The notes beneath the pieces are model-generated. The model did not search any database and had not been told where the DNA came from. It saw only the letters and a list, made by a program, of their open reading frames with translations. The translations under genes were made by a program, and so were the position numbers. Below, piece after piece: positions 31,329 through 40,839 of a stretch of 64,000 bases of DNA. The stretch lies in contig NC_088958.1 in the NCBI RefSeq assembly GCF_010111755.1, positions 248,001 to 312,000 on the forward strand. Direction: 5' to 3'. Each line of letters opens with the position of its first letter. Position 1 is the stretch's first letter. The DNA is from Nakaseomyces glabratus (taxonomy: Eukaryota; Ascomycota; Saccharomycetes; Saccharomycetales; Saccharomycetaceae).

Positions 31329-32336
31329 CTACCGCTGCTCGTCCAGAACTCCAATCAGAAGAAAAGAAGATAATGTGTCTTCTTTCTTAGAAAAGAGTGC
31401 AGAGGAGGCAGGAGGGTTTTCTCGCAACTCTTGCACACATCCTTACCAAAAGACACCATTCTTACTGTATAGGAGAATGATTTGCTCAAAGGCCTAAAAT
31501 TGCTAGATTACTAGATTTCGTTTGGAAATCGGACAAACTAATTAAACCCAGAGGACATTCTCGTTTCATCACAGATGAGAAAACCATTAGTGGGACAAGG
31601 AAGAGGAGAAAGAGCATAGGGAGCTCACACGCACGCATACACGCATTAGAAATGCGTAGTCCTGGGAAGGGACGGAGGAGGGGGGAGAGTAGATGGTTGT
31701 CCGAGCCCTGTGAAGATACATGTAGTACATAGGGAACCCAACTCCTCCCACACCAAAATGTATTTGCCAATGAAAGGGTCTTCTCTTGTTGAGCTTCTCA
31801 TACAAATGAAGGAGAACCATAAAAATAATGAAAAATAGAAGATACGCTAAAAATTTGCTGAAGTGAAGAAGGACATATCCCATCGGATCAGTGTCAGAAA
31901 TATTTCCTCTACAGCGATGCCCTCAACTGCTTATTTTTTTCCTGAAATCCTAACAAATTATTATCAAATGTATTAATAAAATTTATTATTAATCTCCCTC
32001 TTCTCTTGATAATTGAAGCACTAACAAGAAAGCAAAAACAGAAAAAAAAAATAGGTAAAGATAGCATGAAAAAAAGAAATTACTTCTATAGTTATTAGGA
32101 CTTCCTGTATGAATTATGAACAGGTATTCGAAAATTAAAAATAACATAATGTACATTACAACAAAGTTGAGAAAGAGAAAAAATGTGATGAGTCTTCTCA
32201 ATTCAATCATCCCGAAAAGATAGTTCTTTCTAATGGTTGAGAAATAGTATAAATTAAACAATAAATTCTCATTTCTCAAGCCATTTTCCCAGAAATTCAA
32301 TTTCTAAAATCATTTATTTAAGTTATATCTGAATCA

Positions 32337-32344
32337 TATATAAA
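32337..32344 (+). promoter_or_regulatory. Probable TOS8 TATA box
   Basis: TATATAAA lies 168 bp upstream of the TOS8 ATG, followed by A-rich DNA. The position is typical for a yeast TATA element with a 5' leader of about 100 nt. Confidence 0.5.
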
Positions 32345-32511
32345 CAAACCAAAAAAAATTTAAAAACCAACATTTACCATCCTTTTGGGATTGATATAAC
32401 TCATATTGATTTGAGAAAGAGATTCAACTATAACAGTCTATTTTTTTCTTCTCCAATACTAAAGAAGAAAAAAAAAAAGTACGCCAATCTGGAATACATA
32501 TCACAACAATA

Positions 32512-33291
32512 ATGGAATCAGTACAAACGACGTTGCCTTCCATTAGGTCGATTATTGATTCATTGTCCAAAGATACCGAGACCACTGGTGGCCGTGGTGT
32601 CTACGATTCAAACCCTAGAAATGTCAACTACACTGACTACAACAGACAGCAAAACCGTTTGAATCTTTTGGATTATCAGTCTTTGAAAGATGTGCCTGTT
32701 AAAAGCAGCTATTCCTGGGGTGCTCTGCCACACGAATTTAAAGTCACAAAACCATACCACAGAAGTGGTAAAGTAAATTTGGTTATAAGGCGAGAAGAAT
32801 CACAGCCGCTATCACCTCCATACTCGCCAAATGGATCCATTGGATTGAGTGCGGCTATACCGATGAAGTTATGTAGTAGCACTTCGAGTAGTGTGTCCAC
32901 TACAAGTACGACTACGTTAACTTCCGTGAATAGCCCACCTTCCAGTGTATCTTCGTCACCTTCTGCCTCTTCCCCAGAGGTTGGTCAAGGCGCAGTCAAG
33001 AAGAGAGCGAACTTGCCAAAGGAGACTGTAAAAATCTTAAATGAGTGGTTGTATGATCACATCAATAACCCTTATCCTACACCCCAAGAAAAGATGGAGC
33101 TCTCCTTGAAGACTGGCTTGACCAAAATTCAACTATCCAACTGGTTCATAAATGTCAGAAGAAGGAAAGTCTTTGCTGATTATTATGATATAACCAACCA
33201 AAAAAGAATTGTATCAGCTGGGGTTGTGAAGAAACAACTGCCCGATGCTTCAAAGAGAAGAACAGCTATGGATAGAGTACATTCTTCTTGA
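32512..33291 (+). CDS. TOS8: TALE-class homeodomain transcription factor (TOS8/CUP9 type)
   Basis: The protein has 259 residues. Residues about 163-220 form a TALE homeodomain ending in the recognition helix [12 protein letters not shown] (211-219 contains WFINVRRRK); the atypical extra loop residues [10 protein letters not shown] are visible. The preceding segment (about 120-155) is Ser/Thr-rich and probably disordered. S. cerevisiae has two homologues from genome duplication, TOS8 (YGL096W) and CUP9 (YPL177C). Position next to VPS45 and PAN2 matches TOS8. Cup9 is a repressor with Tup1-Cyc8; Tos8 is less understood. The unusually large upstream region suggests complex control. Confidence 0.93.
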   Translation: MESVQTTLPSIRSIIDSLSKDTETTGGRGVYDSNPRNVNYTDYNRQQNRLNLLDYQSLKDVPVKSSYSWGALPHEFKVTKPYHRSGKVNLVIRREESQPLSPPYSPNGSIGLSAAIPMKLCSSTSSSVSTTSTTTLTSVNSPPSSVSSSPSASSPEVGQGAVKKRANLPKETVKILNEWLYDHINNPYPTPQEKMELSLKTGLTKIQLSNWFINVRRRKVFADYYDITNQKRIVSAGVVKKQLPDASKRRTAMDRVHSS

Positions 33292-34508
33292 AAATTTTAA
33301 ATACACATTCTTTGTTATTCTTTTTTTCTGTTTCAGAAATATAGCGCATATCTGAACAAGAAAAGCAATTCATGGGTTTAATTATAATAGATATACATGC
33401 TTAATTTGTCAAGAACGCATCCCATAGACCCCAAAGCAAAATGAAAAGAAGGTTATTATATGGTGCAAACATTTATATCTCATTCGTTATAATTCCTCGC
33501 ATTAACTATTCCCATTGTATTATCATGTTACTTAGAAAACAAATAAAGTTAATAAAAATGATCAAAAATTAATATAATATATTCCCAGTTCATCCCAGCC
33601 AGATTGATTGATTCACAATTGTATTTCTCAGTGGCTCTTCTTCTTCGTTTTTACTCGTATTTTTTTCATTATGTTAGGATAGTTAAAAGATTTGTGTGTT
33701 CTTCTTGAAAACTGTGACTAGTAAAGGCATATTGATATTAAAGACATCTGTGCTATTCAAACAGTGTTCCTACATTTTTCTTCCTGTTTCACAATTCCGT
33801 ATGTTTTATGTTATATGCTTATGATATGCATTCTGGCTATTTATAGCTCACACAACGTTCATATTTTCGTTTGGTTTTCTAAAATTTCCTAATTTTAAAT
33901 ACATATGACAGTAAATCTATACCACTGTCGCATTTTTAAGACAATTGTAGAATTCATGAGATCCTTTTATACTTTCCTTTTCCTGTCTGGTTACTTGGAT
34001 GTCCTACGTCGTGAACATATTTTTAGATAAGATTTAAGATGAGTTGATATAAGTACAATCCATTTATAATTAACTAAATGATTAGGTCATGACCAAATTG
34101 TAAAAAAAATTATCATTTAATTATTTGAAATAGAGATATATACATAATAAACAGGTAATCCAAAATTTTGTGCCCAAAAATCAGAAATTGCTACAGATTC
34201 ACAATGTACATGATTAAACCGATCAAAAAATTAACTATTAGCACATTTGATTCCTTCTCATATATTATGGCCGTGAAACAATTCACAGTATAAAATGCCT
34301 AACACATTTTTGGACTTACCATTACCGTCTAAAAATGCTTGATATAACATTTATTTTTTTTATTTGATAAATACTTATATTCTAATCCTGGGAATTACTT
34401 TAAGACCAAAAGATCTATAATTTATATAATGCTAATTGAACAAACGCACGTGAAAGACATTTACTACACTAGGGCTAGTCATTTTCTAACAACTCCATTA
34501 AGTTGTTA
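33292..34508. other. Intergenic: TOS8 3' region and tRNA-Glu 5' flank
   Basis: About 1.2 kb of AT-rich DNA. I see no gene-like frame, no repeat of note and no recognisable long terminal repeat. Confidence 0.45.
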
Positions 34509-34580
34509 TCCGATATAGTGTAACGGCTATCACATCACGCTTTCACCGTGGAGACCGGGGTTCGACTCCCCGTATCGGAG
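34509..34580 (+). tRNA. tE(TTC): tRNA-Glu (anticodon TTC)
   Basis: A 72-nt cloverleaf begins TCCGATATAGTGTAACGG, with the anticodon TTC at 34542-34544 in GCTTTCACC, T-arm GGGGTTCGACTCCCC and acceptor end TATCGGA with discriminator G. No intron. The first strong T-run (seven T, 34605-34611) lies 24 nt downstream, so the primary transcript probably has a long 3' trailer. Confidence 0.97.
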
Positions 34581-34780
34581 TGATAGTTAATTAGTTAATA
34601 ACAATTTTTTTCCCATTCTTGTAAGTGTCGATGCCTATAGCCTGCTTACTACATTTACCATTTTTAATTTTTGTTTTTTATTTGGGATTTTTATCTTTCG
34701 CATAACCTAATTTACAAGTCGATATTACGTCTAAAAAAATCAACCCAAAATCCATAGTTCAATTATGTTATAGATATATA

Positions 34781-34849
34781 CTCACCTATCACATATATAT
34801 ATACTCACCTATCTCATATATATATACTCACCTATCTCATATATATAAG
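34781..34849. repeat. 23-bp minisatellite, three units, next to the VPS45 stop codon
   Basis: CTCACCTATC(A/T)C followed by a TA-repeat recurs with period 23 at 34781, 34804 and 34827. It ends about 10 bp from the VPS45 stop codon and would be transcribed in its 3' UTR. Confidence 0.93.
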
Positions 34850-34858
34850 AAGCTCTCA

Positions 34859-36628
34859 CTAAACTTTGTTTCTCATAGAATCCATGAAATCCCTGGTAGA
34901 TAACACACTTGTACCACCTAATATGACTCTCATTTTGTTTTTCATTGTCTCATTAAATTGGTGGACAAATCTTGCTTCTTCATAGGTAACACCACCGACA
35001 ACGAATATCACTACATCTCTTGCAGAGTTATTGTCAACCAATCTAGAATTTACACCGTTATTACCAATGAAACCATATCTCTCCTTACTAAGTGTACTTT
35101 TTGATATGTTAGACAATATTGTAGATATCTCGGGAATATGCTGCATATACACATTGTTGTTTGATTTCTGAGTGTTATTTAGAAACCCCTTTGACGCCAT
35201 TCTAGTATTAAATTTCTTAGCAAGTTCACTCAATAAATCGTCTCTCTTTCCTTCACCTTCCGCACTATTAGCTGATGAGTTTAAATGATTATTGTATTCC
35301 TCAATGATTTTTTGAAATCTGTGCAAAAAGTTTATTTCTTGCGGACTTACAGTCTCACTTATAGTTTTGATGAGGACATTTATCCTGTCTTTCAAATCAA
35401 AATGTTTAGTAATGTAGATGCATACAAGTTTTACTTTATAATAGTTGTTGATTTTTTGATTTCTTAGCATATCTTGTAATCCTTGAAAATCTTCCGTATT
35501 ATCTCTATGAACAGATAAATTCTGTTCAATCTCACTTATCTCCCAGATATTAAGCTCTTTCAATTGTCTGTCTAATTCACCCACTATTGACATATGCTTG
35601 GATACGTTACCTGATAGTTTTCTAAATTCTGGATATTTCTCAATGAAGTTCTTAATATCTTCAATCGTGTTAATTTGACTTGTACTCTGACTCTTTAGCT
35701 TATATGAATCGACATAGTTTTTAACTTGGTCCCCTAGTTCACCAAAATTCATGTACATTGTCTCGTAAAAAAACCTATCTTGCATTGATGAAAGAGTCAC
35801 TTTCTGCAGATCTTGATCTATACCTGGCATACCTGATAAATCAACAACATTACGCTTTAATCCAACATACTCATTTATCATAGATTGATAAGTCCATGGC
35901 TGCAGAAGTGGCGTTAAAGGGTCGCTTTCTCGATCAAGTAATACTAATAACGGCGGCGTATCCATGTTAGGAAAATGGAACAACGTCTTTTCATTTTGTT
36001 CGATAATTTTGGCTAATTCATTAGCTAGTTTAGTACAGCGTTTACTATTCACTTCATATCTAATATCTGGCTTTAACTTCAAAGACAGGAGTAGCGACAC
36101 TAGACTATCCTTACAGTTGGTTAAACTGGTTTCTCCCCACACATTAGAATTATTAATTGTTAGCTCAGCAGGATTTATATCAAATGAAAACAAATCTTCA
36201 TTCAAAATAAAATAATCTTGAAATATCTCTTCAACCTTAGAAACTGCCTCCATATCATCCGATTCTGCCAGTTTTTCTAGTTGCGCCTTTGATACTGAAT
36301 TGCTAAAATATATGTGATAGTCTCCATATTTAGGGTCACGCAATTCTCTAGATAAAAATTCAATACTGTCATTAGTTGGCTTGACGTAAACAATACATCT
36401 TAGATGCCTTTCCGGATCTCTATTTTCATTCTCTAATGTATCAATCAGAAAAATCTCATTATGTAGCAATTCACTTTGGGTCGCACACATAGATATCGTA
36501 CTTTTCGTATTCTTATCCAAAAGTAACGCTTTTATTCTACTACGCTCGGTTATGTCGGCAACTCCGCCTTTCGATTTCGAATTCACCATCCTATCGATGT
36601 AAAAATGTCCAACGTCAAATAGATTCAT
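34859..36628 (-). CDS. VPS45: Sec1/Munc18-family protein Vps45
   Basis: The start is the ATG at 36628 (MNLFDVGHFYIDRMVNS); six more upstream codons are open from TTG only. The protein has 589 residues (S. cerevisiae about 577). Vps45 is a cytosolic SM protein that binds the syntaxin Tlg2 and promotes SNARE assembly for vesicle fusion at the trans-Golgi/endosome. Typical segments include PPLLVLLDRESDPLTPLLQPWTYQSM and DVVIFVVGGVTYEEARFVHQ. Gene order TOS8-VPS45-PAN2 is the same as in S. cerevisiae. Confidence 0.96.
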   Translation of the reverse strand: MNLFDVGHFYIDRMVNSKSKGGVADITERSRIKALLLDKNTKSTISMCATQSELLHNEIFLIDTLENENRDPERHLRCIVYVKPTNDSIEFLSRELRDPKYGDYHIYFSNSVSKAQLEKLAESDDMEAVSKVEEIFQDYFILNEDLFSFDINPAELTINNSNVWGETSLTNCKDSLVSLLLSLKLKPDIRYEVNSKRCTKLANELAKIIEQNEKTLFHFPNMDTPPLLVLLDRESDPLTPLLQPWTYQSMINEYVGLKRNVVDLSGMPGIDQDLQKVTLSSMQDRFFYETMYMNFGELGDQVKNYVDSYKLKSQSTSQINTIEDIKNFIEKYPEFRKLSGNVSKHMSIVGELDRQLKELNIWEISEIEQNLSVHRDNTEDFQGLQDMLRNQKINNYYKVKLVCIYITKHFDLKDRINVLIKTISETVSPQEINFLHRFQKIIEEYNNHLNSSANSAEGEGKRDDLLSELAKKFNTRMASKGFLNNTQKSNNNVYMQHIPEISTILSNISKSTLSKERYGFIGNNGVNSRLVDNNSARDVVIFVVGGVTYEEARFVHQFNETMKNKMRVILGGTSVLSTRDFMDSMRNKV

Positions 36629-37072
36629 TGCAAGTGTTACTTTCAATATCAGTTGAATCCGTTATTGCACTAATTATAAAACAATCTTAAAAGTAGACAG
36701 AATTGAAATTCATTGAATATTTCTTATCAATCCAATGCCTTTAATGTAAACTTCTATTTGGTAGTCTGCAACATTTGCTGTCCTAGTCAATCCGGAATGA
36801 ATGTCCTTATGGTTCCCTTTTATTTACCACCCCGTACGACACTTGTAATTGCTACGCCTTAGGATTATAACGATAAAAATATTCAACTCAAATATTTCAA
36901 AGCAATAATTTTAACAATGATATTTACAGAAATGTATATCTCAGCTATTTATGTGCCATTTAAATTGTGTAATGATGAAAGATAAATAGTAATAATGAAA
37001 GATAAATAGTAATAATGAAAGATAAATAGTTTACCCAAATAATTTGTAAGCGAATTTGAACAATAGTTAAAA
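36629..37072. other. Intergenic: VPS45 upstream and PAN2 3' region
   Basis: 444 bp, AT-rich, no gene. It holds a 20-bp tandem repeat near the PAN2 stop codon, given as its own entry. Confidence 0.45.
36971..37030. repeat. 20-bp tandem repeat, three units, in the PAN2 3' region
   Basis: AATAATGAAAGATAAATAGT occurs at 36971-36990 (one base different), 36991-37010 and 37011-37030. On the PAN2 strand it would lie in the 3' UTR, 43 bp past the stop codon. Confidence 0.95.
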
Positions 37073-40000
37073 CTATAGCTTCAAAGGTACCTTGTAATTA
37101 GTAGTTCTTCCTTCTTCATATAGCTTGTTCAACACTTGATCCATCATGCCATTGCTCTTGAGTTCAAGATACTTCTTGTACAGAACAAGAGCAGTGTAAG
37201 CGTCTTCGATTGAATCATGATTTCCTTCTTGTACATTTATGTCCAACAACACATATGCTAGATACCTTAACGATAAATAACGTTTACCTTGTAGGAAATA
37301 TACTGCAGTATCACGTATTTGTTCTTTCGGCACAGAAATATTTATATGTTTGAAGTCATTTTGAAGACCATGACCAATGAATGTACAACCCAGTTGCATT
37401 AGTAGCCAAATCTTTCTATAGGCAACATTTCTAGGCACCAAATGCTTATTGCTAGTTTTTGGATCTAGATCACCTGGCAATATACCACTAAATTTTGTCA
37501 GATAATCATCAATATTCTTCTCAATTATGATATAATCATCTATAAATGGGACACCAAATTGTTCTTCATTACCTCTAACAACGGATATCCTTGCTAGGGC
37601 ACTTACTTTTGACTGAACTACTGTTTTTGCTCCTCGACAATCAATATCATATTTTTCATTCTTCAATGTAACAAACTCAGCATCAATAGCAATCAAGGAT
37701 CCCGGCCTTGGTGCCTCATTTCTGGTAAGCAGCTCATACTCTTTTTGGATCGATTCTCTAATGGCAGCAGAAAAGTAGTCTTTATAAAGAATCGAATCAT
37801 CAATTTCTACATCTTTTAGATAATTAAAGGGCTTTCTCAATTCTTCTGCATCTCCATAAATTACCACCTCAGGTTTTAACCAATGCTTTCCTAGATCATA
37901 CACTATCGATTCATCAACTTCAGTGACCAAATAGTCATTAAAGAGGTACCACCTAAACATCTTAGATTCTTCATTATAAATTCTTGAAAATGTAACATAA
38001 TGATCACCTCTATCCGGGTCGGAAATACGCGCAATATAACCATGTAGTTCATATTTGTAGATCATAGTATTTGTCCTTATATCATTAACAGACCCTCTTA
38101 CTAACGGTTTGTTTTTCATAATAGAAGCATAAAATTCTTTAGGTAGCCAATTTTTAGTCGTCTTTGCTAATTTCATTGCGTTGTCATCGAATTCTAGAGA
38201 AAGGGAGAGAATTGGTGGCAATTCTTGTATACTAATATCTTCCTCCAAATTTTCTTTTATTCCACATTGTTCACACTTCTTATTCAGCACTATGCTATTT
38301 TTTAAACCATGCTCAATATATCCCAATATTGAATGAGGATAGGATACTTTACCGTTCTTTTGAGTGCACGCATTTGGCCCTATGGTAATCGATGGCTTGT
38401 ACAGACTACCAGATGTTTGACCGTAAGTCATACAGCCTTTGGTTTTTACTGCAAATTCACAGCAATAACAATGCTGCAGAACAAAGTTTTGATCGATAAA
38501 TTTAACCTCCTCCTCACATAATTCACTCAATAAAAAGTCATTAAGTTCTTGAATGGAAAGTTGCTTCTTGCCCCCATCGTCATTCAGCGATAGTGAATTA
38601 ATTTTTTGTAGCATATTGGACTCTGAGATTGTATGAAGGGAAAGATTGTTCTTCTCCAAAACATCATTTAGAGACATCTGATAATTGGTCGTCCTGCAAA
38701 TACCATCAATTGTATTTCTCATCATATCAAATAAATATGCCATATCGGTAAGCAAAGGTGACTCGAAATGCTCATGTTTCAACGTACTTATCAAGAAGTT
38801 GGAGATCTCCGGAATAAATCTATATAGTTGAATCAGAGCATTAGTGAAAGGGTTGTCTACATCATTGTCTAATCCACAATACGGTGTCTTATTAACTGAT
38901 TCGAAATCAAAGGAATCTGTTGCATACTTTGTGACAACCAATGGCAGATTTTTGAAAGCTGGCGGAAGTTCTCCATCAACACTCTTTGTAATAAGCACAT
39001 CATCTGGAACAGAACCAGTTGACCTCTGATAACGCTTATCCCTCAATGATATATATGGTTGTAAGGCATCTTTATGTCCGTATTTAGCAACACTATAAGG
39101 ATAGAAATTAACACCGTCAGCAACTAGCTTCTTTGATTTTTTGCTGTTCTTTAAATCAGTTAGTATCTTATCTATATCTCTAGGTACTGTGCCTGGAGAT
39201 CTAAATATGACAGTAGACCAAGTAGATAATAACTTTTCTTGATAGTAAGGCATACCAACGGTGCTCAATGGATAATTATAATCATCGATACTAATATTGG
39301 CCAAGGGTCCATCATTTGGATATGAAGGGTATGTTAAAAGCTCTGGCATATTTGTAAAATTTACTGAACTATTAGGTCTTTTCCATGTACTAAACATATC
39401 GTTTGATTCTAATACACCCAGATGATCACCATTAGAAGATAAGCGAATGCATTTGATTCCGTTCCCAGGATTAGCAAATTGCGTCCTCAAGCTAGGATTG
39501 GCCATGTCTACAAAATCAAATGCCCCGGAAGAAGAAGCGATCATAACAATAGTTGGAAGCACAGGATGCAGTTGAACAAAGTCAGCACCAACAGTTCCCA
39601 TGCTAGTGCTTTTAGAGAATGATATGGGTGGTAATTGTCTCATCGTCCTTAGATCATATACATTTACAAATGGATCTGCAAATGTATTGTAAAAACCATT
39701 TGATTGACCAGTGGTAACCAATGTATAATCTTGTATATCCATTGAGGTAATGCATGATGAATGCGAAATAAATGACTTTATTACTTGATTGCTTCCAGGA
39801 TCAAACAAGTCAATTGATCCTGATAATTTACCTATTGCAGCTAATTTCTTGCTTGACTTAATGAAATTTACTTTTGAAAAATACGGTATGTTTGTCTCTA
39901 AAGTTCCTCGTTGCAAATCTATTAGTGATAAACCTGTTCCTATGTCTGTACCTGCACAGTATACTTTTGATGTCTGATCAGCTGACATATAACACATAGT

Positions 40001-40354
40001 TTGTAAATCGTTGAAAGCAGCAATATCTATATTGGTTAAATTTAATAGCGTGGTACCTCTTCTATCCTGTAAATGTAAAGAGTCTGAACTTAATGAGAGA
40101 ACTCCACTGCTATGACTCATGAGATCTTTAACAGGAGAGCCTCCAATGTGAGCTCTCTGTCTCACATACGGTTGGAAATTAACATCATATGATGAAACAC
40201 AACCATAAGTATCACCAGTCCATACCAAATTAGCATGGTCATCAAATATGAATTTTGTTAAATGCTTTTCTATACCATCATACTGTAAGTATGGCTTATG
40301 TAAATGCTCATCCAATGGTCGGGCATTATTGAAAGAATGCTGCCAGTTATTCAT
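37073..40354 (-). CDS. PAN2: Catalytic subunit of the Pan2-Pan3 poly(A) nuclease
   Basis: The protein has 1093 residues (S. cerevisiae about 1115) and starts at the ATG at 40354 ([20 protein letters not shown]). Pan2 with Pan3 shortens mRNA poly(A) tails in the cytoplasm. The N-terminal third is a WD40 propeller, the middle is a catalytically inactive ubiquitin-hydrolase-like domain with Cys pairs (HCYCCEF and CEQCGIKE), and the C-terminal DEDD exonuclease shows [25 protein letters not shown] and the late acidic [11 protein letters not shown]. All expected exonuclease motifs appear present, so the protein should be active. Confidence 0.97.
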
Positions 40355-40839
40355 CTCAATTTAAAAGCTTTATCAATTCTTAGTTTAATCAGGAAGATTT
40401 ATCTCACCAGCCTGTATTTCTCAATAAATCCAGAAGTCTATACGTAGAAAATATAGTGTAGGAATTGCTATCCTGTCGGGGATCTTTCTAGATCTGTATT
40501 ATTAGAGCTGTTCACTTACAGATATCAAAAATACTTATTGACAGCTTTTAATCTGTATGTTTAAATAATAAACTTTATACAACACAAGGTGTTATAGCAA
40601 ACATATCTACTAAACCTTGACCAAATTTCCATTGTTTCCTAGCACTTTCCCTTTTCACAAGCTCATCGCTTTGTTTTGAAAAATATCACGGAACCCAACG
40701 CGATTTTAAGAAACGTAACACACACAACCTGTGAATGATACAAGCAACTGCCTGTATGAAAGACCTTTTTGATTAAGTGTATTGTACTAATAGCCTTGTT
40801 TTAGAAAGGTTTTTTTTGAGCAAGTGTTGAGAGAACTTG
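40355..40839. promoter_or_regulatory. Divergent PAN2/SPC105 promoter with PAC and RRPE-like elements
   Basis: GCTCATCGC (inverse PAC) at 40661-40669 is followed by TTTTGAAAAATAT (about 40674-40686). An ACGCGA, close to the MCB core, lies near 40698. The PAC is about 170 bp upstream of SPC105 and 307 bp upstream of PAN2. No gene is seen. Confidence 0.5.

Larger units (their letters stand above)
26634..32511. other. Long gene-free region upstream of TOS8
   Basis: About 5.9 kb without a convincing protein gene, tRNA or known ncRNA. All open frames are under 120 codons, without recognisable domains, and several start at TTG. The longest ATG-started candidate I looked at is 97 codons (27094-27387, minus strand: MGSRTLRILFGTEKK...), which I do not recognise. 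The DNA changes character around 29.2 kb into alternating AT-rich and C/pyrimidine-rich tracts. CCCCT elements occur at 29263, 29831, 30463, 30649, 30703, 30722 and 31251. It may be a large regulatory region of TOS8, hold an unannotated ncRNA, or be decayed sequence at a rearrangement breakpoint. Confidence 0.6.

Noticed and set aside
33292..34508. Possible long terminal repeat or transposon relic beside tRNA-Glu
   Set aside because: I found no TG...CA-ended repeat pair, no primer-binding site and no polymerase-like coding remnant.
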